Shown: positions 1 to 6,838 of the stretch, in pieces | Numbering within the stretch: position 1 is the stretch's first letter | Layout of the letters: each line of letters begins with the position of its first letter | NCBI GenBank assembly: GCA_013362295.1 | Contig: JABFWJ010000493.1 | Coordinates: forward strand, 1-10,105 | Length of the DNA: 10,105 bases | Origin: Thermoleophilia bacterium | GTDB lineage: Bacteria > Actinomycetota > Thermoleophilia > Gaiellales > Gaiellaceae | Direction: 5' to 3' | Notes under the pieces: model-generated | The model's database searches: none | Seen by the model: the letters and a program-made list of their open reading frames with translations, nothing else | Told to the model about the DNA's origin: nothing | Position numbers and translations under genes: made by a program

Positions 1-1
1 G

Positions 2-55
2 CTCGGCGACGAGGAGCTCGCCGAGGCCGCCGCGGCGGTTCGCGCATGCCGCTGA
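2..55 (+). CDS. selA: L-seryl-tRNA(Sec) selenium transferase, C-terminal end (partial)
   Basis: The reading frame open from base 2 encodes a 17-residue tail, LGDEELAEAAAAVRACR, and ends at TGA 53-55. It overlaps the selB start by 10 bases, which indicates translational coupling. Acidic, alanine-rich helical tails of this kind are usual at the end of SelA, the PLP enzyme that converts seryl-tRNA(Sec) to selenocysteinyl-tRNA(Sec) using selenophosphate. The identification rests mainly on the tight overlap with selB, since selA-selB is a very common operon order. The catalytic domain lies outside the window, so the family cannot be proved from these residues alone. Confidence 0.72.
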   Translation, partial: LGDEELAEAAAAVRACR

Positions 56-1752
56 CCGTCGGCACCGCCGGTCACATCGATCACGGCAAGACCTGGCTCG
101 TGCGCGCGCTGACGGGCAAGGACACCGATCGTCTGCCGGAGGAGCAGGCGCGAGGGATCTCGATCGACCTCGGCTATGCACCGCTCGAGCTGCCCGACGG
201 GAGCCGCTTGTCGCTCGTCGACGTGCCGGGCCACGAGCGGTTCGTGCGCACGATGATCGCGGGCGCGACCGGCATCGACCTCTTCCTGCTCGTGATCGAC
301 GCGCAAGAGGGGGCACGCCCGCAGACCGTCGAGCACCTTGCGGTCCTGCGGCTACTGGGCGTCGTGCGCGGCGTGGTCGCGGTGACGAAGGCGGACGCGG
401 TCGACGAGGAGACGCTGGAGCTCGCGCTCGAGGAGGCGCGCGAGCTCGTGCCCGACGCCGAGGTCGTTCCCGTCTCGGCGAAGACGGGGGCCGGCCTCGA
501 CGAGCTGCGCGCCGCGCTCGCGCGCGTCCCCGTCGACGAGCGAGATCCGGAACGCGCGACTCGGCTCTACGTCGATCGCGTGTTCACCCTGCACGGCGTC
601 GGCACGGTGGCGACCGGGACGCTCTGGTCGGGGACGATCGCCGCGGGCGACGTCCTGCGTGTCGAGCCGGGCGCGCGGACCGTGCGGGTGCGGAGCGTGC
701 AGGTGCACGACACGCCGGTCGAGGAGGCGGCCGCGGGCCAGCGCGTTGCGGTCAACCTGCCGACCCTGGAACGACGCGAGCTGGTGCGCGGCGACGTGCT
801 CGTCGCCCCGGGGCACTATCCCGTCTCCTATCGCCTCGACGTGCGGCTCGAGGAGCTCGCCGAGGTGCCGTCCTCGGTGACGGTGCACGTCGGCACCACG
901 GCGCTACCGGCGCGGGTCGCGCGCGACGGACGCTACGCGCAGCTGCGGCTCGCGGAGCCGGTCGTCGCCGCGCGCGGAGACCGGGTCGTGCTGCGCACCG
1001 AGACGACCATCGGAGGCGGCGTCGTGCTCGACCCCGCGCCGCCGCGGGGCCTCGAGCCGGAGCGCCTGGCCGTGCTGGAGCGGGGCGACCCCGAGGAGAT
1101 CGTCCGCGCGCTCGTCGACGGCCCGGTCACAGGGCGCGAGCTGCAGGCCCGCGGGGTGCTCGCTCCCGCGGAGCTCGCACGCGGGCTGACGGCGGTGCGT
1201 GCCGCTGGAGAGCACGTCTTCTCGGAGGCATGGCTGGCGGACCTCCGAGCGTCGGTGCGCGCACGGCTCGCTGCGCGCGCCGAGTCGAGTCCGCTCGATC
1301 CCGGCGTGCCGCTCGCGGAGCTCCTGCCGTCCGAGCCGTGGACTCCGTACGTGCTCAACCTGCTGGAGATCGAGCGGCGAGGTGCGAAGGCGTACCTGCC
1401 CGGCGCGACGGCGGCGCTCGGGGAGCGTGCGCAGGCGGCGTCCGAGCTCGAGGCGCAGCTCGCGCACGAGGAGATCGCCAAGGTCGCCGACCGGCAGCTC
1501 GCGGCGTATCTCGAAGACGCCGGGCGACTGCGCCGCGTGGGCGACGGGTTCGCGGTGTCGACCGGTCTCTACGAGCGCGGACAGGAGCTCCTCTCACGGC
1601 TCGACCCGATCACGCTCGCGTCGTTCCGCGATGCGCTCGGCGTCGGCCGCCGCACCGCCCAGCTCCTGCTCGAGCGTTACGACGCCGACGGGCTCACGCT
1701 GCGCCGCGGTGACGTACGCGTGCTGCGCCGGGCACGCGGCGGACGACGCTGA
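46..1752 (+). CDS. selB: Selenocysteine-specific translation elongation factor SelB
   Basis: This is a 568-residue GTPase that carries Sec-tRNA(Sec) to the ribosome at UGA codons marked by a SECIS hairpin. The GTP-binding motifs are intact: G1 GHIDHGKT (9-16), the EEQARGISIDLG switch I region (32-43), G3 DVPGH (59-63), G4 TKAD (114-117, the usual SelB form) and G5 SAK (144-146). EF-Tu-like beta-barrel domains follow to about residue 340. The last ~220 residues are the tandem winged-helix domains that bind SECIS RNA; the final one has the typical pattern FRDALGVGRRTAQLLLERYD ... RRGDVRVLRR. The length is slightly below the usual ~600 but no domain is missing. The ATG at 46 places the G1 motif correctly and overlaps the end of selA. 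The 3' end overlaps the convergent ATP-grasp gene by 59 bases. selC lies at the other end of the window, which confirms a Sec-decoding genome. Confidence 0.97.
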   Translation: MPLTVGTAGHIDHGKTWLVRALTGKDTDRLPEEQARGISIDLGYAPLELPDGSRLSLVDVPGHERFVRTMIAGATGIDLFLLVIDAQEGARPQTVEHLAVLRLLGVVRGVVAVTKADAVDEETLELALEEARELVPDAEVVPVSAKTGAGLDELRAALARVPVDERDPERATRLYVDRVFTLHGVGTVATGTLWSGTIAAGDVLRVEPGARTVRVRSVQVHDTPVEEAAAGQRVAVNLPTLERRELVRGDVLVAPGHYPVSYRLDVRLEELAEVPSSVTVHVGTTALPARVARDGRYAQLRLAEPVVAARGDRVVLRTETTIGGGVVLDPAPPRGLEPERLAVLERGDPEEIVRALVDGPVTGRELQARGVLAPAELARGLTAVRAAGEHVFSEAWLADLRASVRARLAARAESSPLDPGVPLAELLPSEPWTPYVLNLLEIERRGAKAYLPGATAALGERAQAASELEAQLAHEEIAKVADRQLAAYLEDAGRLRRVGDGFAVSTGLYERGQELLSRLDPITLASFRDALGVGRRTAQLLLERYDADGLTLRRGDVRVLRRARGGRR

Positions 1753-3286
1753 AGACGGCCCGCCGCCCGCTGCGGTCGATGCCCTCGATCGCGACGGGGC
1801 CCGACACGCTGCCCCGGTCACGCCACAGGAGCTCGCCACGCCGACCGAGGGACGAGAGCCGGGTTGCCGGCCTGCCGTTGACGAGCAGCTCTGCGCGCAC
1901 GGGCTCGTTGAACGCGTACAGCACCTGCAACCGGTCGCCGCGCGTGCGGATCGTGTCGGAGAGCAAGCGCGGCCGCGGAGCGTGCGGGACGAGGACCGCG
2001 GCGATGCCAACCGCCGCGGCGGCGAGGACGGCGGCCGCCGCCGGGATCACGAACCGTGCGCCCTTCGCGGCGAGCGGCTCGCGCCGCGTCCGCACGACGA
2101 GCCTGCGCGCCGCTGCGTCGGCGAGCTCGAGCGCCTCCGCGGGCGTGTCGCCCATCGCGACGACATAACCGCGCCGGTCGGCATCGACCTGCACGGGGGT
2201 GATCGTCGTCCCGACGTCGAAGTACAGCCCCGCCGCGACGACGCCGGGTGACCCGCGCACGGCGTCGAGTCCGTGAATCGAGGTGACCGTCCCGAGCGGC
2301 AGGATGCCCGGCGCCGCCGTCAGGAACCGGATCGCCACGGGACAGACCGTGCCGGGCACGACGAGCGTGTCGGGTACCGGGCGCCCGAGTGCCTGTGCGA
2401 TCGCGACGTCGAACAGCTCGATCCCCGCACCCGCGCGAACGAGGTCCGCCATCTGCCCCGCGGCAATGCGCGCCGCGATCTCGATGAGGCGTACGTCGTC
2501 GCCCGCTGCGATCAGCTGCGGAAACGCGATCCCGTCGCGGAGGCCGAGCACGCGCACCGCGTCGAATGCGATCTCGCGTGCGCGCTCCAGCACCGGGGGG
2601 TCGAGCGCTGAGGGGAAGCTGTGAATCCAGCCGACGCCGAAGCCCGCGCCGGTGGGCCGGAGCCGGTCGGACAGCGTCACGAGCGTCGGCTCCCCGTCGC
2701 GGACGATGACGATCCCGTTCAGCTCCGTGCCGTCGACGAACTCTTCGAGCATCGCGCGGCCCGTCGGCGAGAAGGCGAGCGTGCCCTGCAGATGCCGCTC
2801 GATGTCCGTCGGCGAGTGGATCAGGAAGAGCCCGCGCTGTCCGCCCGAGTCGGCGGGCTTGAGCACCGCCGGGAAGGGCGTCTCGTCGACCACGCTGTCG
2901 AGATCGGTGTTGGCGGTGACGACCGCGTGCCGCGGTTGCGGCACGCCTGCCTCGGCGAGGTTCGCCCGCATGATCGGCTTGTCGGTCATCGCACGCGCCA
3001 CGTCCACGCCGATCCCCGGCAGGCCGAGCAGTTCCGCGACGACCGAAGCAGGGACGACCGCGCGGTCGCTCGAGATCGCGAGGACGCCGTCGGCACCGTG
3101 GGTCTCGCCGGCGAACGCAACTTGCTCGACGTGTGAGAAGTCGACATTGACGCAGACGTCTGCGACCTCGAAGCCGACCGCATCGGCGTCGCCGTCGACG
3201 GCGACGACACGATGACCCGCCGCCTGAGCGTGACGGATCGCAGGCAGCTGAGACACGCTCGCGCCGAGGAAGAGGAGTGTCGCCAC
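1694..3286 (-). CDS. Membrane-anchored ATP-grasp ligase with exported C-terminal domain
   Basis: This is a 530-residue protein in three parts. Residues 1-405 form an ATP-grasp carboxylate-amine ligase: Rossmann-like start MATLLFLGASVSQLPAIRHA, ATP-binding lysines in MTDKP (K103) and PAVLKPADSGGQRG (K143), adenine-side MLEEFVDGTELNG (179-191), the metal-site strand LIEIAARIAAG (267-277), and a C-terminal lobe like that of L-amino-acid ligases and carnosine synthase. Residues 412-433 are one strongly hydrophobic helix preceded by several arginines, so the enzyme should be cytoplasmic. The last 97 residues would lie outside and look like a small beta-sandwich (LQVLYAFNEPVRAELLVNGR), similar in style to FlgD/Ig-like domains. 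Known ATP-grasp enzymes join a carboxylate to an amine; the substrates here are unknown. The GTG at 3286 was chosen because the open frame upstream has no homologous look and overlaps the divergent regulator. The gene converges on selB. Confidence 0.85.
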   Translation of the reverse strand: MATLLFLGASVSQLPAIRHAQAAGHRVVAVDGDADAVGFEVADVCVNVDFSHVEQVAFAGETHGADGVLAISSDRAVVPASVVAELLGLPGIGVDVARAMTDKPIMRANLAEAGVPQPRHAVVTANTDLDSVVDETPFPAVLKPADSGGQRGLFLIHSPTDIERHLQGTLAFSPTGRAMLEEFVDGTELNGIVIVRDGEPTLVTLSDRLRPTGAGFGVGWIHSFPSALDPPVLERAREIAFDAVRVLGLRDGIAFPQLIAAGDDVRLIEIAARIAAGQMADLVRAGAGIELFDVAIAQALGRPVPDTLVVPGTVCPVAIRFLTAAPGILPLGTVTSIHGLDAVRGSPGVVAAGLYFDVGTTITPVQVDADRRGYVVAMGDTPAEALELADAAARRLVVRTRREPLAAKGARFVIPAAAAVLAAAAVGIAAVLVPHAPRPRLLSDTIRTRGDRLQVLYAFNEPVRAELLVNGRPATRLSSLGRRGELLWRDRGSVSGPVAIEGIDRSGRRAVFSVVRRVPGAARVRHRGAA

Positions 3287-3403
3287 CTCGAGCGACGACG
3301 GTACTCCGGCGCCGACGCACCGGCCGGGGCCGTTCAGGTGCTGTTCAGGCCCCACGCCGGGCGATTCCGGACTTCTATCTCCTGCTAGGTTGGCGTTAGA
3401 ACG
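3287..3403. promoter_or_regulatory. Divergent promoter gap between ATP-grasp gene and SufR-like regulator
   Basis: These 117 bases separate two divergently transcribed genes, so both promoters should lie here. GTTCAGG occurs twice on the plus strand, at 3332-3338 and 3343-3349, an 11-base period that suits one helical turn and a tandem operator. A TAGGTT hexamer at 3386-3391 fits the TAnnnT form of a -10 box and would start transcription only a few bases before the ATG at 3404, so that mRNA may be leaderless. No clear -35 box was found. The neighbouring DNA-binding gene is the natural candidate regulator. The function is inferred from position and repeats only. Confidence 0.4.
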
Positions 3404-4093
3404 ATGGACGCGCTCGAGGCAGTCGGTCATCCGGAGCTGCGCGACGCGCTGCTGTTCGCGCGCCGTTCTGCGCTGCCGATCACGGCCGACGACCTTGCCG
3501 CCGCGCAGGACGTCCACCGCAACGTCGCACGCTCGCGGCTCGAGCGGCTCGTCGAGGCCGGGTTGTTGGAACCGGCCTACGAGCGCCGGTCGGGTCGCAC
3601 CGGACCGGGCGCCGGCCGGCCTGCGAAGACGTATGCCGTGGCGCCGTCACTCGACGCGATCGAATTTCCGGCCCGGCGGTACGAGTCCTTGCTCGGCCTG
3701 CTCGTCGAGGGTGTCTCCGCGAAGCGGCTGCGCGCGATCGGCGTCGCGTTCGGCGAGGAGCTCGCGCGACTCGCGGGACTGAAGCCGAGCAAGTCGCCGA
3801 AACGCGCGTTCGAGCAGATGTGCCAGGCGGTGCGCAGCCTCGGCTACCAGGCGTCGCTCGAAGAGGTCGGCCGTGCAAGCGCCGTGATCGCGACCGCCAC
3901 CTGTCCCCTGCGGCCGCTCGTCTCCGCACACCCGAAGGCGGCGGAGATCGATCGCGGTATGTGGGCCGGACTGGCAGCGCGTGCGCTCGCGGAGATCGAG
4001 GTGGAGCGCGTCGAATGTGAGACACGCGACTGCCTGGTCGAGCACGAATCCTGCCGCGTGCTGATCTCGCTTCGGGAGCCGCGCCGCATCTAA
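3404..4093 (+). CDS. SufR/COG2345-like winged-helix regulator with C-terminal cysteine cluster
   Basis: This is a 229-residue DNA-binding protein. Residues 10-80 form a winged helix: a helix-turn-helix around ITADDLAAAQDVHRNVARSRL, then LERLVEAGLL and a basic wing GRTGPGAGRPAKTYAV, the form seen in SufR and related DeoR/ArsR-like regulators. The C-terminal half has C167 in TCPLRPLV, then C205, C210 and C217. SufR-type proteins use a C-terminal cysteine set to hold a [4Fe-4S] cluster that senses iron, sulfur or oxidants; the cysteine spacing here is similar in style but not identical, so the ligand (Fe-S cluster, metal or thiol switch) is inferred. The ATG at 3404 lacks a good Shine-Dalgarno site and may be leaderless. 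It stands divergent from the ATP-grasp gene and upstream of a small membrane protein; likely targets are its own gap and these neighbours. Confidence 0.8.
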   Translation: MDALEAVGHPELRDALLFARRSALPITADDLAAAQDVHRNVARSRLERLVEAGLLEPAYERRSGRTGPGAGRPAKTYAVAPSLDAIEFPARRYESLLGLLVEGVSAKRLRAIGVAFGEELARLAGLKPSKSPKRAFEQMCQAVRSLGYQASLEEVGRASAVIATATCPLRPLVSAHPKAAEIDRGMWAGLAARALAEIEVERVECETRDCLVEHESCRVLISLREPRRI

Positions 4094-4205
4094 ATCTGCA
4101 CATTTGGTATATAGAGCGCGATGTCGCTCTCGTGGGCGCCGACCGCCGGCGGCTGGGTGGCGCGCGATCGTGTTGGTTCACCGTATGCGAGTCGAGGAGG
4201 AAGAG
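4089..4205 (+). promoter_or_regulatory. AT-rich leader before the small membrane gene
   Basis: The gap after the regulator contains an AT-rich patch at 4091-4114, unusual in this GC-rich DNA, with TATATA at 4108-4113 as a possible -10 box. A short imperfect dyad (AAAT, six bases, ATTT; 4092-4105) overlaps it and could be an operator. A weak 5-bp hairpin, GAGCG/CGCTC, follows at 4114-4129. Just before the ATG at 4206, GAGGAGGAAGAG gives a strong Shine-Dalgarno site. These are sequence resemblances only. Confidence 0.3.
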
Positions 4206-4607
4206 ATGGACTGGGCTGCATTGATCACATGGGTGCTGACCGCGGGCGGAGGCTTCGTGCTGCTCACGATCTGGCTGAAGAACGGCGGCATGGCGCAGCG
4301 CGAGAGCGGCCGGATCCGGCCCGCGATCATCCTCACCCACTTCGCTCTCGCCGCGACCGGGCTCGTGCTCTGGATCATCTACGTCGCCAGCGACTCGAGC
4401 ACCGTCGCGTGGATCGCCTTCGCGCTGCTGCTCGTCGTCGCGGCGATCGGCTTCGCAATGCTCGGCATCTGGCTCGCTCAGCGCAGCAAGCGCGACGCCG
4501 CCGCGGCCGAACAGCGCTTCCCGGTGGCGATCGTCGGCCTGCACGGCTTGCTCGCGGCGACGACGCTCGTGCTCGTCTTCCTGGCGGCGGCCGGCGTCGG
4601 CTCGTGA
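4206..4607 (+). CDS. Small four-helix membrane protein with two histidines in a duplicated fold
   Basis: This is a 133-residue integral membrane protein with no family I recognise. Four hydrophobic helices are clear, at about 4-24, 39-61, 67-91 and 105-131. The two loops after helices 1 and 3 are rich in Arg and Lys, which puts both on the cytoplasmic side and both termini outside. The two halves look alike: helix 2 (PAIILTHFALAATGLVLW) and helix 4 (PVAIVGLHGLLAATTLVLV) each carry a histidine, H45 and H113, at similar depth. Paired helix histidines can bind haem b, as in cytochrome b561-like proteins, but that is a guess. The ATG at 4206 is favoured over the in-frame upstream ATG at 4104 by the GAGGAGGAAGAG ribosome site and by the start of hydrophobicity. 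It may be cotranscribed with the cysteine-rich regulator 112 bases upstream. Confidence 0.82.
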   Translation: MDWAALITWVLTAGGGFVLLTIWLKNGGMAQRESGRIRPAIILTHFALAATGLVLWIIYVASDSSTVAWIAFALLLVVAAIGFAMLGIWLAQRSKRDAAAAEQRFPVAIVGLHGLLAATTLVLVFLAAAGVGS

Positions 4608-4632
4608 CGGTCGCGGAGGCCCAGTCGTACTC

Positions 4633-4667
4633 GCGCGAGCGCCTCGCCCCCGGCGAGGCGCTCGCGC
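4633..4667 (+). terminator. Perfect 16-bp GC-rich hairpin
   Basis: Bases 4633-4648 are the exact reverse complement of 4652-4667, leaving a three-base CCC loop. The hairpin sits 25 bases after the stop of the small membrane gene and about 70 bases before the next start. There is no U-tract, but such I-shaped hairpins are common terminators in actinobacteria. It may end the regulator-membrane protein transcript. Confidence 0.6.
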
Positions 4668-4736
4668 TCCACGTCTGAAGCAGCGACGACCCCTGCGTAG
4701 GATCACTCGAGCAACCAAGACCTGGAGGTGCCGCCG

Positions 4737-5876
4737 ATGACCGTCACGAGCTCGTCGACACGCGAGGCCGTGCCGTTCCGCATCCGTACCGCCGACGGCG
4801 CGACGGCCGAGCTGTCGTATTCGTCGCCGCGGCCGGCCGCGTTCCACGACGAGCGCGAGGTGCTCGAGACGCTGCCGTGGTTCGAGTCCGGGAAGCCGCT
4901 GCGCAACTTCATGCTGCACGAGACCGACTTCTACGACGAGGTCGAGCAGATCTGGGGGAGGCGCTGGGGCGCGGAGGGGATCGGGACGCTCCGCGAGGTG
5001 CTCGTCTCGCGGCCGACGGAGAACGAGATCCGGCCCGAGTACTCGGAGGAATGGCAGTACTACTACTCGAGCGCAGCAGGAACCGCCGATCTCGGCAGGC
5101 TCCAGGCCCAGTACGACGAGTACTACCAGGTGCTCGCCGACCACGGCGTCCGCGTCAACTCCATCGAACCGCCGGTGCCCGCGATCGGCGCCTACGGCTG
5201 GATCAAGAACCTCGTCACGCTCGCCGGCGGCGGCTTGATCGTGCACGGCGGCGCGATCGTCCACCGCTACGCGCTCGGATCGTGGCAGCGCGGCCGGGAA
5301 GTGATCTGGGAGCAGGCGCTCGCGGCGCTGCAGGTGCCGATCTATCTGACGGTTCACGGCAAGGGTGTCTGCGAGCCGGGAGCGGGACGGTGGCTCGACG
5401 CGAAGACGTTCGTGTTCAACGAGTCCGTGGTCGCGAACGAGGAGGGACTGCGGCAGCTCGAGTTCGTCCTCTCGAACCTCGGCATCGAGCTGATCGTCTG
5501 TCACAGCCCAGGCTGGTACGACACGACCGGGAACGGCAACATCGGCACCTCCCACATGGACATGGTCATGCTGACAGTCGACGAGCGGAAGTGCCTGCTC
5601 GCGCCGCACCTCGTCAACTACGGCTTCGTGCGCGAGCTCGTCAAGCGCGACTTCACGATCATCGAGGTGCCGGTCGACGAGTACTGGGACCTCGCCCTGA
5701 ACGGCGTCACCCTCGCTCCGGGCAAGGTGGTCATGAACGCAGGATCTCCGACGGTCGTGAAGGCTCTCGAGGCGCACGACGTCGAGGTGATCCAGGTCGA
5801 CTTCTCGGAGAGCCACAAGTTCGCGATCGCCGGTCTCCACTGCGCAACGTTGGAGCTCGTGCGAGATCAGGAGTGA
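4737..5876 (+). CDS. Amidinotransferase / deiminase superfamily enzyme (guanidine-modifying)
   Basis: This 379-residue enzyme belongs to the superfamily that includes arginine:glycine amidinotransferase (AGAT), arginine deiminase and dimethylarginine dimethylaminohydrolase. These form a covalent amidino-thiol intermediate on a C-terminal cysteine. Visible signatures are the early strand LREVLVSRP (85-93), a candidate acidic residue E213 in VCEPGAGRW, the His-x-Asp pair H273/D275 in TSHMDM, the strand LALNGVTLAPGKVVMNAG, and the nucleophile C369 in AGLHCATLEL, which resembles the GFHCWT site of AGAT. About 80 residues precede the first barrel strand. Whether it transfers, hydrolyses or deiminates, and on what substrate, cannot be decided here. 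The ATG at 4737 is preferred to the GTG at 4728 because TGGAGG (4723-4728) then sits 8 bases upstream. Its stop overlaps the start of the methyltransferase gene. Confidence 0.88.
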   Translation: MTVTSSSTREAVPFRIRTADGATAELSYSSPRPAAFHDEREVLETLPWFESGKPLRNFMLHETDFYDEVEQIWGRRWGAEGIGTLREVLVSRPTENEIRPEYSEEWQYYYSSAAGTADLGRLQAQYDEYYQVLADHGVRVNSIEPPVPAIGAYGWIKNLVTLAGGGLIVHGGAIVHRYALGSWQRGREVIWEQALAALQVPIYLTVHGKGVCEPGAGRWLDAKTFVFNESVVANEEGLRQLEFVLSNLGIELIVCHSPGWYDTTGNGNIGTSHMDMVMLTVDERKCLLAPHLVNYGFVRELVKRDFTIIEVPVDEYWDLALNGVTLAPGKVVMNAGSPTVVKALEAHDVEVIQVDFSESHKFAIAGLHCATLELVRDQE

Positions 5877-6838
5877 GTCAGCACGACGAGGAGCCAAGCG
5901 GCGGTTCCGGCGGCGAAGACCGCACGATCTACCAGCATCCGCTGGCGTACCTGATCGGGTTGGAGGGGATCGCGCTGCTGCGCGCGTTTTCCGGTGCGTA
6001 CGACCGCGAGTTCACGCTCGCGCGTCTCCACGAGATCCGCGAGCTGCTCGAGTCGCCGAACGCGCTCGGCACCGGGATCGAGGCGCGCCCGATCTCGACG
6101 CGCGAGGGCTACGACAGTTGGGCGCCGTCGTACGACGAGCCGGGGAACCAGCTGCTCGAGATCGAGCAGCCGATCGTGCGTGAGATCCTCGACGGGATGC
6201 CGATCGGCGTCGCGCTCGATGCTGCGTGCGGCACGGGGCGGCACGCCGCGTACCTTGCGTCGCTCGGGCACACCGTCATCGGCGTCGACTCGTCACCGGG
6301 GATGCTCGCGCGCGCCCGCGAGAAGATCCCGCAGGGCGAGTTCCACCAGGCCGATCTCCATGAGCTGCCGCTCGCGGACGACTCGGTCGACCTCGTCGTC
6401 TGCGCGATCGCGCTCGTGCACCTGCCGAACATCGAGAGCCCGTTCCGCGAGTTCGCGCGCGTGCTGCGTCCCGGCGGCCACCTCGTCGTCTCCGACCACC
6501 GCGGCCTGATCGGTGACATCGGCCTGCCGGTCGGGTTCGACGACCCGCAGGGCGACCTCGGCTACATGCCCGTGTACGCACGCCTCGCGAGCGAGTACCT
6601 CGCGGCGGCGCTCCCGCTCGGATTCCGGGTGCTCAGATGCGAGGAGCCGCGCGTGCCGTCGCCGCTTCTGGACGACGAGGGCCGGACCGTCCACGACGGA
6701 GAGCGGCTGCCGCCGCAGGACCCGAACGAACCGCCGTACACCTGGAGCTTGCACGCCGAGGCGATCGACGCGACGAACGCGGCCTGGCGCGGGAAGCCGT
6801 CGTCGATCATCTGGCTCTTCCGGCTCGAGCGTCGATGA
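5873..6838 (+). CDS. Class I SAM-dependent methyltransferase (Methyltransf_11 type)
   Basis: This is a 321-residue soluble enzyme that should transfer a methyl group from S-adenosylmethionine. Motif I is VALDAACGTGRHAAYLAS (113-130), followed by the ribose-binding acidic residue D139 in VIGVDSSPGML, DLHELPLADDSVDLVVC (151-167) and the strand-4 helix FREFARVLRPGGHLVVSD (181-198). A 75-residue N-terminal region, IYQHPLAYLIGLEGIALLRAF and onward, precedes the fold and probably helps bind the acceptor substrate; I cannot name it. The start is GTG 5873, overlapping the previous stop in a GTGA junction, so the two genes should be translationally coupled and probably act in one pathway. The end overlaps the convergent propeller-hydrolase gene by 32 bases. 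Substrate unknown. Confidence 0.9.
   Translation: MSQHDEEPSGGSGGEDRTIYQHPLAYLIGLEGIALLRAFSGAYDREFTLARLHEIRELLESPNALGTGIEARPISTREGYDSWAPSYDEPGNQLLEIEQPIVREILDGMPIGVALDAACGTGRHAAYLASLGHTVIGVDSSPGMLARAREKIPQGEFHQADLHELPLADDSVDLVVCAIALVHLPNIESPFREFARVLRPGGHLVVSDHRGLIGDIGLPVGFDDPQGDLGYMPVYARLASEYLAAALPLGFRVLRCEEPRVPSPLLDDEGRTVHDGERLPPQDPNEPPYTWSLHAEAIDATNAAWRGKPSSIIWLFRLERR

Noticed and set aside
1199..2251. 350-residue plus frame spanning the end of selB and beyond
   Set aside because: It is a shadow of selB and then of the ATP-grasp gene, with Ser/Arg-rich composition and no recognisable motif.
3287..3517. N-terminal extension of the ATP-grasp frame
   Set aside because: It overlaps the divergent regulator and shows no domain; the Rossmann start begins at GTG 3286.
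4121..4678. 185-residue plus frame over the small membrane gene
   Set aside because: It is in another frame to the well-marked membrane protein, is Arg-rich and lacks a ribosome site.
4877..5872. Upstream part of the long plus frame that contains the methyltransferase
   Set aside because: This part overlaps the amidinotransferase-family gene in another frame and translates to an Arg/Ala-rich shadow; the real start is GTG 5873.
3480..5897. 805-residue open frame on the minus strand
   Set aside because: It runs antisense to three well-supported genes, is low in hydrophobic order and rich in Arg/Asp/His as expected of a GC-rich shadow frame.
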